From the NCBI GenBank assembly GCA_046518185.1, contig JBKGRZ010000001.1, positions 558,001 to 622,000 on the forward strand: 64,000 nt of DNA, in the 5' to 3' direction. Below, piece by piece: positions 7,653 to 15,421 of this stretch (position 1 is its first letter; each line of letters starts with the position of its first letter). The notes below the pieces were generated by a model. It was not told the DNA's origin. It ran no database searches and saw only the letters and a program-made list of their open reading frames with translations. Position numbers and translations under genes: made by a program. The stretch comes from Scandinavium vulneris_A (GTDB lineage: Bacteria; Pseudomonadota; Gammaproteobacteria; Enterobacterales; Enterobacteriaceae).

Positions 7653-9920
7653 ATGGGAAGTCACTCTCCATTTTCCGCCCGTAAAACGGCGCTGGCCCTG
7701 GCAGTCGCGCTGATGTGCAGTTGGCAACCTCCCGTCTTCGCCCACGGCGGTGAAGCTCATATGGTGCCGATGGACAAAACGTTGCAGGATTTCGGGGCCG
7801 ACGTGCAGTGGGATGACTATGCCCAGATGTTTACCCTTGTCAAAGACGGGGCCTTCGTGAAGGTAAAACCGGGGGCGAAAACCGTCATTGTCAACGGTAA
7901 GACCCTGACCTTACAGGTGCCAGTGGTGATGAAAAATAACAAAGCCTGGATTTCGGATACCTTTATCAACGACGTGTTCCAGTCCGGGTTGGATCAGACT
8001 TTCCAGGTCGAAAAACGTCCGCATCCATTGAATGCTCTGAGCGCCGATGAAATTAATACCGCGGTAGACATCGTCAAAGCCGCGCCGGATTTCAAACCTA
8101 ACACCCGCTTTACGCAGATTTCCCTCGCGGAGCCCGAAAAAGCCAAAGTGTGGGATTTCGTGATGAGCGGCAAAGCCGTGGATGAAGATCGTCTCGCGAA
8201 TGTGACGATGCTCGATGGCAAGCAGGTGATTGAAAGCCAGGTCGATTTAAAGAATAAAAAAGTGTTGCGCTGGCAGCCGATTAAAGACGCCCACGGCATG
8301 GTACTGCTGGATGATTTTACCACGGTACAAAGCGTGATTAACGACAGCAAAGCGTTCGCCGAGGCCCTGAAAAAGCACGGTATCACCGATACCACTAAAG
8401 TTATCACGACGCCGCTGACCGTCGGCTATTTCGATGGCAAAGACGGTCTGAAACAGGAAGACCGCCTGCTGAAAGTGGTGAGCTATCTGGACGTGGGTGA
8501 CGGTAACTACTGGGCGCACCCGATTGAAAACCTGGTGGCGGTGGTTGATCTTGAGCAGAAGAAAATCATCAAAATTGAGGAGGGTCCGGTCGTCCCGGTA
8601 CCGCTCACGCCGCGCCCGTACGATGGTCGTGACCGGGTGGCGAAACAGCTTAAGCCACTGGATATCATCGAGCCAGAAGGCAAAAACTACACCATCACCG
8701 GGGATATGGTTCACTGGCAGAACTGGGATTTCCACCTGCGTCTCGATTCGCGCGTTGGGCCAATTCTGTCGACCGTGACGTTTAACGACAACGGCACCAA
8801 ACGCAAAATCATGTATGAAGGTTCGCTTGGCGGGATGATTGTGCCCTACGGCGACCCGGATGTGGGCTGGTACTTTAAAGCCTATCTGGACTCCGGCGAT
8901 TACGGCATGGGCACCCTCACCTCATCCATCGCCCGGGGCAAAGACGCGCCGTCCAACGCCGTGCTGCTGGATGAAACCATCGCCGACTACACCGGTAAAC
9001 CAATGGGCATTCCGCGCGCCATCGCGGTGTTTGAACGCTATGCCGGGCCGGAATATAAGCATCAGGAGATGGGTAAGCCGAACGTCAGCACCGAACGGCG
9101 CGAACTGGTTATCCGCTGGATAAGCACCGTCGGCAATTACGATTATATCTTTGACTGGGTATTCCACGAAAACGGCACCATCGGCATTGATGCCGGTGCT
9201 ACCGGCATTGAAGCGGTGAAAGGCGTGCAGGCCAAAACCATGCATGATCCTTCTGCCAAAGATGACACTCAATATGGCACGCTTATCGATCACAACATCG
9301 TCGGTACTACCCATCAGCATATCTACAACTTCCGTCTCGACCTGGACGTGGACGGCGAAAATAATCGTCTGGTGGCGATGGATCCTGACGTGAAGCCAAA
9401 CACCGCCGGGGGACCGCGGAGCAGTACTATGCAGTTGGATCAGTACAATATCGACCGCGAGCAGCAGGCCGCGCAGAAATTCGACCCGGGCACGATCCGC
9501 CTGCTGAGCAACACCAGCAAAGAAAATCGCATGGGCAACCCGGTTTCGTATCAGATTATCCCGTACGCTGGCGGCACGCATCCGGTGGCGACCGGGGCAA
9601 AATTCGCGCCTGATGAGTGGATTTACCATCGACTGAGCTTTATGGATAAACAGATTTGGGTCACCCGCTACAAACCGGATGAGCGCTACCCGGAAGGTAA
9701 ATACCCGAACCGTTCAACGCACGATACCGGGCTTGGCGAGTACACCAAAGACAACGAGTCGCTGGACAACCATGACGATGTGGTATGGATTACCACTGGC
9801 ACCACCCACGTGGCCCGCGCTGAAGAGTGGCCAATTATGCCTACCGAATGGGTACATGCCCTACTCAAGCCGTGGAACTTCTTCAACGAAACGCCGACCC
9901 TTGGCGAACAGAAAAAGTAA
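7653..9920 (+). CDS. tynA: Periplasmic primary (copper) amine oxidase TynA
   Basis: A 755-residue precursor with an N-terminal signal peptide (basic start, hydrophobic LALAVALMCSW, cleavage after VFAHG). It has the copper amine oxidase layout: a small D1 domain peculiar to E. coli-type enzymes, D2/D3, and the large catalytic domain. The NYDY motif places the quinone-cofactor precursor tyrosine at residue 496, and copper-ligand histidines are present in THQHIYNF near 554 and THVARAEEWPIMP near the C-terminus. It oxidises phenethylamine, tyramine and similar amines to aldehydes, ammonia and hydrogen peroxide in the periplasm. A GAGG ribosome site precedes the ATG. Monocistronic, with its own terminator. 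Confidence 0.97.
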   Translation: MGSHSPFSARKTALALAVALMCSWQPPVFAHGGEAHMVPMDKTLQDFGADVQWDDYAQMFTLVKDGAFVKVKPGAKTVIVNGKTLTLQVPVVMKNNKAWISDTFINDVFQSGLDQTFQVEKRPHPLNALSADEINTAVDIVKAAPDFKPNTRFTQISLAEPEKAKVWDFVMSGKAVDEDRLANVTMLDGKQVIESQVDLKNKKVLRWQPIKDAHGMVLLDDFTTVQSVINDSKAFAEALKKHGITDTTKVITTPLTVGYFDGKDGLKQEDRLLKVVSYLDVGDGNYWAHPIENLVAVVDLEQKKIIKIEEGPVVPVPLTPRPYDGRDRVAKQLKPLDIIEPEGKNYTITGDMVHWQNWDFHLRLDSRVGPILSTVTFNDNGTKRKIMYEGSLGGMIVPYGDPDVGWYFKAYLDSGDYGMGTLTSSIARGKDAPSNAVLLDETIADYTGKPMGIPRAIAVFERYAGPEYKHQEMGKPNVSTERRELVIRWISTVGNYDYIFDWVFHENGTIGIDAGATGIEAVKGVQAKTMHDPSAKDDTQYGTLIDHNIVGTTHQHIYNFRLDLDVDGENNRLVAMDPDVKPNTAGGPRSSTMQLDQYNIDREQQAAQKFDPGTIRLLSNTSKENRMGNPVSYQIIPYAGGTHPVATGAKFAPDEWIYHRLSFMDKQIWVTRYKPDERYPEGKYPNRSTHDTGLGEYTKDNESLDNHDDVVWITTGTTHVARAEEWPIMPTEWVHALLKPWNFFNETPTLGEQKK

Positions 9921-9934
9921 TCTTCAACAACCAA

Positions 9935-9955
9935 AGGGGCGACGGCCCCTTTTTT
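9935..9955 (+). terminator. Rho-independent terminator of tynA
   Basis: AGGGGC, loop GACG, GCCCCT, followed directly by five further T residues, 14 nt after the tynA stop. Confidence 0.85.
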
Positions 9956-10001
9956 GATCCTGACCGGAGCAGGCACTGATAAGGGATGATATTGTTAGCA
10001 G

Positions 10002-10010
10002 TGATATACT
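10002..10010 (+). promoter_or_regulatory. Extended -10 promoter of the DgcJ-like gene
   Basis: TGATATACT followed by TTA: an extended -10 element (TGN plus TATACT) with no good -35 at the right distance. It predicts a start site near 10017 and a leader of about 30 nt. The same word, TGNTATACTTTA, recurs at 11573-11584 before the truncated second copy, which supports it as a real, duplicated promoter. Confidence 0.6.
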
Positions 10011-10047
10011 TTAGCTGCGGACAGAATTGAGTAAGGGTCAGGTCATC

Positions 10048-11565
10048 TTGGTTAATAAAATTCGGAAGGCCACCCTTCTGGCAATTGTCATTCTCACCAC
10101 TGCCATCTTTTCCGGCCTGCTGTATCGGGAATACGACAGCCTGACGGAATACATGGAGTACATTGCAGAAAACGGCAAGTCGGCCTTATTCCATGAAGAG
10201 CATATTAATCAGCGCATGGCCTTTGCGCTCTCAACCGCGTTTTCCGCCACCGTGTCACCGGTGGCGGGCGTTAACGATCTCGCCAGCGTGTGCGAAAAGA
10301 GTGAACAGGTAAACGGTGTTTACGGCCTGAATCTGACCGGACATACCTTCCCGGCGCTGTCGGGCACGCTGCAAACCCGTGACCCTGACTGTACCCATTG
10401 GGCCCGCGACGTACCGGAACTGGCGGCACTCGTTAACGACAAAGCCAGCCCTTCTCCGCGTTATAGCTTTTCAAACTACACGGGTTATGGCTTTGATAAC
10501 CTACGCTATTATATCGATCTTGATAAAAACTATGTGTATGTCAATCGACTGATCGACAGCCGCCGTTTTCGCTTTCAAAACTGGCTGGAGCGTGACGGCG
10601 ACGCCATTACTATCGATACCCACGCCATTTCGCTTAATATTGGCCGCCATGCGCTGAACGATTTGCGGCAGGGGAATAATATTGTTTCCCATATTTATAA
10701 AGACACTTACACCCATAAGAATATTATCAGCACGCTTAACCCTGTCTATTCTGACGGTATTATAAAAGGGGTTATTGTCACTGATTTCACGATAGACGAT
10801 CTGTCTACGTCATTTTATACCGCCGAACATCCTATTTTATGGTCATTCCTGACGATATATGTAAAAGACAAGCGCAGCGGGGAAATCATTCAGTTCCACC
10901 AGCCGTCATGGTCATTGCTGCCCGTCATGCACTATCAGACGCCAATGACCGTGTATTACACCCTGAATGTGAATCTCGATATTCGGTTTTTTCTGCTGAG
11001 TCAACTGTGGCTGATTGCACTGTATTTCATTACTACCCTGCTGCTTTGCCAGTATGCAAATTATCAGCTTAAACGCCATGCGATGCTCGCCCGCGACAAC
11101 GTCACCGATCCGTTGACCGGCCTGTTTAATCGCAAAATACTCACCGCACAACTGGACGCTAAGCTGCACGAGCTGTTAATGAAACGTATTAGCGTGACGA
11201 CCATCGCCGTGGACTGCGATGGGCTGAAGCTCATTAACGATACACTCGGACATCATACCGGTGATGAAGCGATTAAATTACTCGGCACAGCCATCGCCAG
11301 CTCATTGCGTAAAAGTGATTACGCGATTCGCTCGGGGGGCGATGAATTTAATATTATCCTGATTGATGCCAATCTGAATAAAGCCCGGGAGGTCATGCAG
11401 CGTATTAGCGACAAATTACAGCTGATCGACACTCGTCACCTGGTCGCCTTCTCCTGGGGCTGCTATCAAATGCAAAAACAGGACAATCTGGAAGCCGCCT
11501 TTATCAAGGCCGATAAATTGATGTACCAGCATAAAGAAGGTAAGTATTCGCCACGCAGGCGCTAA
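10048..11565 (+). CDS. Membrane diguanylate cyclase resembling DgcJ (YeaJ)
   Basis: About 505 residues: TM helix 1 (residues 8-24), a periplasmic sensor domain of about 270 residues, TM helix 2 near 315-340 and a C-terminal GGDEF domain. The sensor segment YGLNLTGHTFPALSGTLQT resembles E. coli DgcJ, which lies elsewhere in that genome. The active-site loop SGGDEF is intact and is preceded five residues upstream by RKSD, a product-inhibition (I-site) RxxD. It should make cyclic di-GMP from GTP. I place the start at TTG 10048, not the upstream TTG at 10027, because TTG 10048 has AAGG 11 nt before it and aligns exactly with GTG 11619 of the second copy. It stands between tynA and feaB, which are adjacent in E. 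coli. Confidence 0.85.
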   Translation: MVNKIRKATLLAIVILTTAIFSGLLYREYDSLTEYMEYIAENGKSALFHEEHINQRMAFALSTAFSATVSPVAGVNDLASVCEKSEQVNGVYGLNLTGHTFPALSGTLQTRDPDCTHWARDVPELAALVNDKASPSPRYSFSNYTGYGFDNLRYYIDLDKNYVYVNRLIDSRRFRFQNWLERDGDAITIDTHAISLNIGRHALNDLRQGNNIVSHIYKDTYTHKNIISTLNPVYSDGIIKGVIVTDFTIDDLSTSFYTAEHPILWSFLTIYVKDKRSGEIIQFHQPSWSLLPVMHYQTPMTVYYTLNVNLDIRFFLLSQLWLIALYFITTLLLCQYANYQLKRHAMLARDNVTDPLTGLFNRKILTAQLDAKLHELLMKRISVTTIAVDCDGLKLINDTLGHHTGDEAIKLLGTAIASSLRKSDYAIRSGGDEFNIILIDANLNKAREVMQRISDKLQLIDTRHLVAFSWGCYQMQKQDNLEAAFIKADKLMYQHKEGKYSPRRR

Positions 11566-11572
11566 TCGCAGA

Positions 11573-11581
11573 TGCTATACT
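11573..11581 (+). promoter_or_regulatory. Duplicated extended -10 promoter before the truncated copy
   Basis: TGCTATACT followed by TTA, matching the promoter word at 10002-10013. It lies 46 bp before GTG 11619, exactly as the first copy lies 46 bp before TTG 10048. The promoter begins 8 nt after the end of the full-length cyclase gene. Confidence 0.5.
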
Positions 11582-11618
11582 TTACAGGCACAACATGTAC
11601 AAAAAGGATTACGCCAGC

Positions 11619-11771
11619 GTGTTAAACCCAAAGCAGACGGCCACCCTTGGGGCTATTGTGATAGCCACTTCGGCACTCTTCGCTGGCTTATTATTTCGTG
11701 AGTATCAAAGCCTGTATAAATACATGGGATATATTGCCGAAAACGGTAAGTCAGCTTTATTCCACAAATAT
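11619..11771 (+). pseudogene. 5' remnant of a second DgcJ-like cyclase gene
   Basis: GTG 11619 opens about 49 codons whose product matches the N-terminus of the gene at 10048: by my alignment 33 of 49 residues are identical, including GLLFREYQSL and YIAENGKSALFH. The ribosome site AAGG lies at the same 11-nt spacing. Similarity stops near 11771, and the frame then runs through unrelated sequence to a stop at 11898-11900. The sensor, second TM helix and GGDEF domain are absent. It is best read as a tandem paralogue truncated when the toxin-antitoxin segment arrived or was deleted. A short membrane peptide could still be expressed. Confidence 0.75.
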
Positions 11772-11818
11772 AAACGTCATCAGTATTCCGTGAAATTACG
11801 CCAACCGTACTTTTTTAA

Positions 11819-11854
11819 GGCGTACATAGTACGCCAAATTAGCGTGCTATGTAC
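11819..11854. promoter_or_regulatory. Nested palindromes upstream of the toxin-antitoxin relic, likely autoregulatory operator
   Basis: GGCGTAC, ATA, GTACGCC is a perfect palindrome at 11819-11835. The word GTACATAG (11822-11829) is also repeated in inverted form as CTATGTAC (11847-11854). The array sits 21 bp before the start codon of the HTH gene, the place where antitoxins of this class bind their own promoter. Confidence 0.6.
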
Positions 11855-11874
11855 CTGCACAAGGAGAATGTGCC

Positions 11875-12216
11875 GTGAATCACGCTATCGAGTTTATTGA
11901 AACCCCACTATTTACGCGGCAGATCAAAACCATCGCGACGGACGACGAACTCAGAGCGTCGCTTGAAGAAGCCGTCGAGATTAAAAAAGGCGACAAAGCC
12001 ACCGGACGCGTAACCCGCTACGAGATAGCCGACGTCAAAGCAATCAGAGAGCAACTTAATGTTTCTCAAAACGAAATGGCGAAAGCGCTGGGCACCAGCG
12101 TCGATACCATCAAAAGTTGGGAAGCCAAAAGACGTAATCCTACTGGGCTCGCCGCGAAGGTGCTGGCCGTCATTCAGTCTAACCCCGCCTTTTTCCACGA
12201 ACTGGCTGCGCACTGA
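11875..12216 (+). CDS. HigA-type HTH antitoxin with a toxin-like N-terminus (apparent fused toxin-antitoxin relic)
   Basis: A 113-residue protein, GTG start with AAGGAG 8 nt upstream. From about residue 29 (SLEEAVEIKKG) it reads as a HigA/XRE antitoxin: VTRYEIADVKAIREQLNVSQ, then a helix-turn-helix (MAKALGTSVDTIKSWEAKRR, about 66-85) and the family ending NPTGLAAKVLAVIQ. Residues 1-28 (IEFIETPLFTRQI, TDDELRA) look like the first strand and helix of a HigB/RelE-type toxin, not an antitoxin start. The simplest reading is an in-frame deletion that removed most of the toxin and the antitoxin start and joined the two. The DNA-binding part is complete, so it may still repress its operator. The fusion reading depends on remembered family sequences. 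Confidence 0.7.
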   Translation: MNHAIEFIETPLFTRQIKTIATDDELRASLEEAVEIKKGDKATGRVTRYEIADVKAIREQLNVSQNEMAKALGTSVDTIKSWEAKRRNPTGLAAKVLAVIQSNPAFFHELAAH

Positions 12217-12224
12217 TGATATTA

Positions 12225-12242
12225 CCCTCCCTGACGGGAGGG
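12225..12242. terminator. Stem-loop between the HTH gene and feaB
   Basis: CCCTCCC, loop TGAC, GGGAGGG lies between two convergent genes. Neither side has a clean T-tract (CTGATCTTA on the plus side), so it is only a candidate bidirectional terminator. Confidence 0.4.
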
Positions 12243-12254
12243 CTGATCTTATTG

Positions 12255-13754
12255 CTAGTAACGCACGCACACCGATTTGGTTTCACACCAACCGTCAAGC
12301 CAGTCCGGGCCGAAATCGCGTCCGGTGCCCGACTGTTTCATGCCGCCGAACGGCAGATTCGGGTCGATGAGCGTATGACTGTTCACCCAAACCGTCCCCG
12401 CCTGTAGCCTGTCGCTGTAGCTCAGCGCCTGCGACAGGTTTTGCGTCCAGACGCTGGCTGTCAGGCCGTATTCAGTCTCGTTCGCCAGACGCAGCGCTTC
12501 GTCGCCGTCGGCCACCCGCACCAGGTTCACCACCGGGCCAAACACCTCTTCACGGGTCAGACGCAGAAGCGCATCAGGATTCACCACCAGCGTTGGGCGC
12601 ACGTAGTATCCCTCCCCGGCTGGCCCGGCATTGCCGACGATCAGCTCCGCATTATTCTGTTCGGCGTCATGCAGGAAGGCGGCGACTTTTTCGCAGTGCA
12701 CACGCGAGGCCAGGGCGTTGATCTGCGCGCTTTCAGACATCCCCGGCCCGACGCTGAGCGATTTCACCGCTTGCTCAAAGCCAGTGACCAGGGTATCAAA
12801 CAGTGGCGCCTCGATGTAAATCCGCGAGCTGGCGGCGCACACCTGCCCCTGATTAAGGAAACTCCCCATCATCAGGCCTTCGATAACCCACTGCGGGTCA
12901 GCATCTTTCAACACAATCGCCGGATTTTTACCACCCAGCTCCAGTGTGACACGGGTGAGTCTGTCCGCCGCCGTGCGCGCAATCTGTTTCCCGGTGGCCG
13001 TCGACCCGGTAAAACTGACTTTGGCGACCTGTGGGTGCGAGGTCAACGCTGCGCCGCATTCCGCCCCGCTGCCGGTCACCACGTTAAACACCCCTTCAGG
13101 AACGCCCGCTTCGGTAGCCAGTTCTGCCACCCGCAGCAGCGTTAACGGCGTGGTTTCGGAAGGCTTAATAACAATCGAGCAGCCTGCCGCCAGGGCGGGC
13201 ATCACTTTCCACATGCCAATCATCAGCGGGAAGTTCCACGGCACTATGCCTGCCACGACGCCGACCGGCTCTTTACGCGTCCACGCCTGATAGCGCGCGC
13301 CCGCCGGAAGCGGAATCGACACATCCAACATTTGGCCGGTGATTTTGGTCGCCAGCCCGGCGGTGTAGCGCATCCAGTTCAGGGTACAGGCCACCTCAAA
13401 CGCACGAGAAATGTTGATCGATTTCCCCTGCTCCAGGGTTTCCAGCTGCGCCAGCTCTTCGCCATGTTTTTCGACCAAATCGGCAAAGCGCAGCAGGATT
13501 CGCTCGCGTTCAGCGGGCATCCGCCCGGCCCAGCGGCGGTCCACGAACGCCCGCCAGGCTGAGGTTACCGCCACGTCCACGTCCGCACGGTTTGCATCCG
13601 CCGTGCTGGCGATGGCCTTGCCCGTCGCCGGATCCCAGACGGTCAGCCGCTGGTCGCTTTGCGACGCCTGCTGTGCGCCGTCAATATAAAGCCCGTGCTG
13701 GCGCGCCAGAAATTGTTGCACGCTCTCAAGCAGCGCGACCTGTGAATCAGACAT
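12255..13754 (-). CDS. feaB: Phenylacetaldehyde dehydrogenase FeaB
   Basis: A 499-residue NAD-dependent aldehyde dehydrogenase. The Rossmann segment GSTATGKQI (near 249), the general-base glutamate in LELGGKNPA (near 270) and the catalytic cysteine in NQGQVCAASSR (near 304) are all present. In the cytosol it oxidises phenylacetaldehyde, the product of TynA, to phenylacetate, the entry substrate of the paa pathway. It is divergent from feaR, its AraC-type activator in E. coli, and AAGGAG lies 5-10 nt before the ATG. In E. coli feaB is next to tynA; here a 2.3-kb insertion separates them. Confidence 0.96.
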   Translation of the reverse strand: MSDSQVALLESVQQFLARQHGLYIDGAQQASQSDQRLTVWDPATGKAIASTADANRADVDVAVTSAWRAFVDRRWAGRMPAERERILLRFADLVEKHGEELAQLETLEQGKSINISRAFEVACTLNWMRYTAGLATKITGQMLDVSIPLPAGARYQAWTRKEPVGVVAGIVPWNFPLMIGMWKVMPALAAGCSIVIKPSETTPLTLLRVAELATEAGVPEGVFNVVTGSGAECGAALTSHPQVAKVSFTGSTATGKQIARTAADRLTRVTLELGGKNPAIVLKDADPQWVIEGLMMGSFLNQGQVCAASSRIYIEAPLFDTLVTGFEQAVKSLSVGPGMSESAQINALASRVHCEKVAAFLHDAEQNNAELIVGNAGPAGEGYYVRPTLVVNPDALLRLTREEVFGPVVNLVRVADGDEALRLANETEYGLTASVWTQNLSQALSYSDRLQAGTVWVNSHTLIDPNLPFGGMKQSGTGRDFGPDWLDGWCETKSVCVRY

Positions 13755-13864
13755 ATCAGCTCCTTATTACCTTTTACGGTTTCATCCAGTGTAGAAGCCC
13801 GCCGCCCATTCCGTTTTGGTCTCTCTGTCATTCGCTTTGTCGCCTGTGACAGCCCTCGCAAACA

Positions 13865-13886
13865 GTGACAATAGTCAGATTGTCAC
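13865..13886. promoter_or_regulatory. 22-bp perfect palindrome in the feaB-feaR intergenic region
   Basis: GTGACAAT, AGTCAG, ATTGTCAC. It contains TGACA words like those described for FeaR (TGNCA-type half-sites); a further TGACA occurs at 13846-13850. It lies 111 bp upstream of the feaB start and 101 bp upstream of feaR. AraC-type proteins usually bind direct repeats, so a perfect palindrome may instead belong to another regulator. Confidence 0.5.
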
Positions 13887-13986
13887 CTGTCGCGGGTGAT
13901 AGTTCTTTCGTATAGTCACCAGCAGATGCTTGTTTACGCAACATAAATGCAACAATGTGATAGCACTTAGACGGCTGAGGCAGGAT

Positions 13987-14895
13987 ATGGCGCAGATGAC
14001 CGGCAATGAGCAGTTCCAGCGATGGCTGGCCCAGGTAAATCAGGAGTGTGGCAGTTTTGCCGCGCGCCCCTTAGAGGGGGAATTCTTTGGGCATCTGGAA
14101 ACAGGCTATACCCGGGCGCTTAAACTCAGCACCGTCACCTCTGCCAACGTCAATCTCTACCGCACCAAAAATGAGATTAAGAACCATAGCGACAGCTGGT
14201 TTTACACCGTCTTTCAACTGGAAGGCCTGGCGACTATTGAGCAAAACAACCGCCAGACGGTTATCCAGCCAGGTGACATAACCCTGATCGATGCGTCGCG
14301 TCCCTGCTCTCTCGTCTGGCAGCAACCCTCTCGCCAGATTTCGCTCCTGTTGCCCAGAAGCTTGCTCGAGCAGCAGCTCCGCGTTGGCGAGGCGCACTGC
14401 GTGCAGCGCTTGGGCAAAAACCTGCCCATGGTGCAGATGAGCCACCGATTGTTGCAGGAAAGCATGAGCAATCATGAATTGTCTGGTCGCGAAAGCGAGG
14501 CGGCGCTGGAAGCCATTGTCTGCCTGTTACGCCCGGTGTTGCAGCAGCAGGACGTGCAACCCTCGCGGCGTGATCGTCAGTTTGAGAAAGTGGTCCAGCT
14601 GATAGAAAGCCATCTCCAGTCAGAAATGCTGCGCCCGGAATGGCTGGCAAATGAAACGGGAATGTCGGTAAGAAGCTTGTACCGCATGTTCGCTGATAAA
14701 GGACTGGTAGTGGCGCAATACATCAAAAATCGTCGGCTCGATCTCTGCGCCCGCGAGCTGCGGGGTGCGGCTGATGACGAAAAGTTGGCGGGGATCGGCT
14801 TCAGTTGGGGCTTTACCGATCACAGCCATTTCTCGACCGCATTTCGCCAACGGTTTGGCATCTCGCCGGGGGAATACCGCAAACGTCACCGCTGA
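13987..14895 (+). CDS. feaR: AraC/XylS-type activator FeaR
   Basis: About 302 residues, matching E. coli FeaR (301). The N-terminal cupin-like effector domain includes GDITLIDASRPCSL. The C-terminal double helix-turn-helix starts near residue 215 (ETGMSVRSLYRMFADKGLVV and GFTDHSHFSTAFRQRFG, then the family ending SPGEYRK). It activates tynA and feaB in response to aromatic amines. I choose ATG 13987 (GAGG at 13977-13980) because it gives six residues before NEQFQRW, as in E. coli. Its stop abuts the ydbL stop with no gap, so the two genes converge end to end. Confidence 0.93.
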   Translation: MAQMTGNEQFQRWLAQVNQECGSFAARPLEGEFFGHLETGYTRALKLSTVTSANVNLYRTKNEIKNHSDSWFYTVFQLEGLATIEQNNRQTVIQPGDITLIDASRPCSLVWQQPSRQISLLLPRSLLEQQLRVGEAHCVQRLGKNLPMVQMSHRLLQESMSNHELSGRESEAALEAIVCLLRPVLQQQDVQPSRRDRQFEKVVQLIESHLQSEMLRPEWLANETGMSVRSLYRMFADKGLVVAQYIKNRRLDLCARELRGAADDEKLAGIGFSWGFTDHSHFSTAFRQRFGISPGEYRKRHR

Positions 14896-15219
14896 TTATT
14901 TCTTCAGCCACTTCCCGTTCAGGCCCTTCACGTACTCGCCCGGCAGCGCACGCGACACCAGCTTCTGTCCGGCCAATTTCGCCACTTCATCGACCGGTAA
15001 ATTATTACTGTCCGCCAGCTGCTGATAGCTTTCGCTGCGGGCATCGTTGATTTTCTTCACCAATGCCAGCGTGTCTTTATCCTGGGTTATCGGTGCCAGA
15101 TAACCGGTCAGGGTTTCCCCCACTCGCCCCTGACCACGGGCTTCATCCAGGGTTAGCGCCTGCGCACTTTGCCCGATCAACCCCAGGCCCAGAACGGCGA
15201 TTAACACGTATTTTTTCAT
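14896..15219 (-). CDS. ydbL: Periplasmic DUF1318 protein YdbL
   Basis: A 107-residue protein with a cleavable signal peptide (KKYVLIAVLGLGLIGQSAQA) and a DUF1318 body (LTLDEARGQGRVGETLTGYL). It is the third gene of ydbH-ynbE-ydbL. In E. coli YdbL is reported to work with the YdbH-YnbE envelope bridge as a periplasmic helper or regulator. It lies 10 nt after ynbE in the same orientation. Confidence 0.93.
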   Translation of the reverse strand: MKKYVLIAVLGLGLIGQSAQALTLDEARGQGRVGETLTGYLAPITQDKDTLALVKKINDARSESYQQLADSNNLPVDEVAKLAGQKLVSRALPGEYVKGLNGKWLKK

Positions 15220-15229
15220 CGCGGTGGCC

Positions 15230-15421
15230 TCAGAATAAATCGCTGCGCGATTTCAGAAGGTCTTCAACGTCTTTATCGACCTTGATGTGGATCTCATGTT
15301 CGATTTTGACATTCATATTGATGGTTATCGGCTCCTTCGGGGCCGCCACCTCAATGCGCGGCGTACAGCCACTGAGGGTTAAGGCGGCCAGCCCGCTCAG
15401 CATGGCGGTTGTTGCTTTCAT
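15230..15421 (-). CDS. ynbE: Outer-membrane lipoprotein YnbE
   Basis: A 63-residue lipoprotein precursor with lipobox LSGC (cysteine near residue 19) followed by TPRIEVAAPKEPITINMNVK, nearly the same as E. coli YnbE apart from the signal peptide. YnbE multimers dock the C-terminus of YdbH at the outer membrane, completing a phospholipid-conducting bridge. Its ATG overlaps the ydbH stop by one base (TAATG), so the two are translationally coupled. Confidence 0.93.
   Translation of the reverse strand: MKATTAMLSGLAALTLSGCTPRIEVAAPKEPITINMNVKIEHEIHIKVDKDVEDLLKSRSDLF

Noticed and set aside
10027..10047. Upstream TTG 10027 as the start of the DgcJ-like gene
   Set aside because: No ribosome site; the paralogous leader at 11588-11619 shows that the conserved start is TTG 10048.
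12225..12242. Strong terminator of feaB or the HTH gene
   Set aside because: The stem is good but neither side has a T-tract, so it is kept only as a low-confidence candidate.
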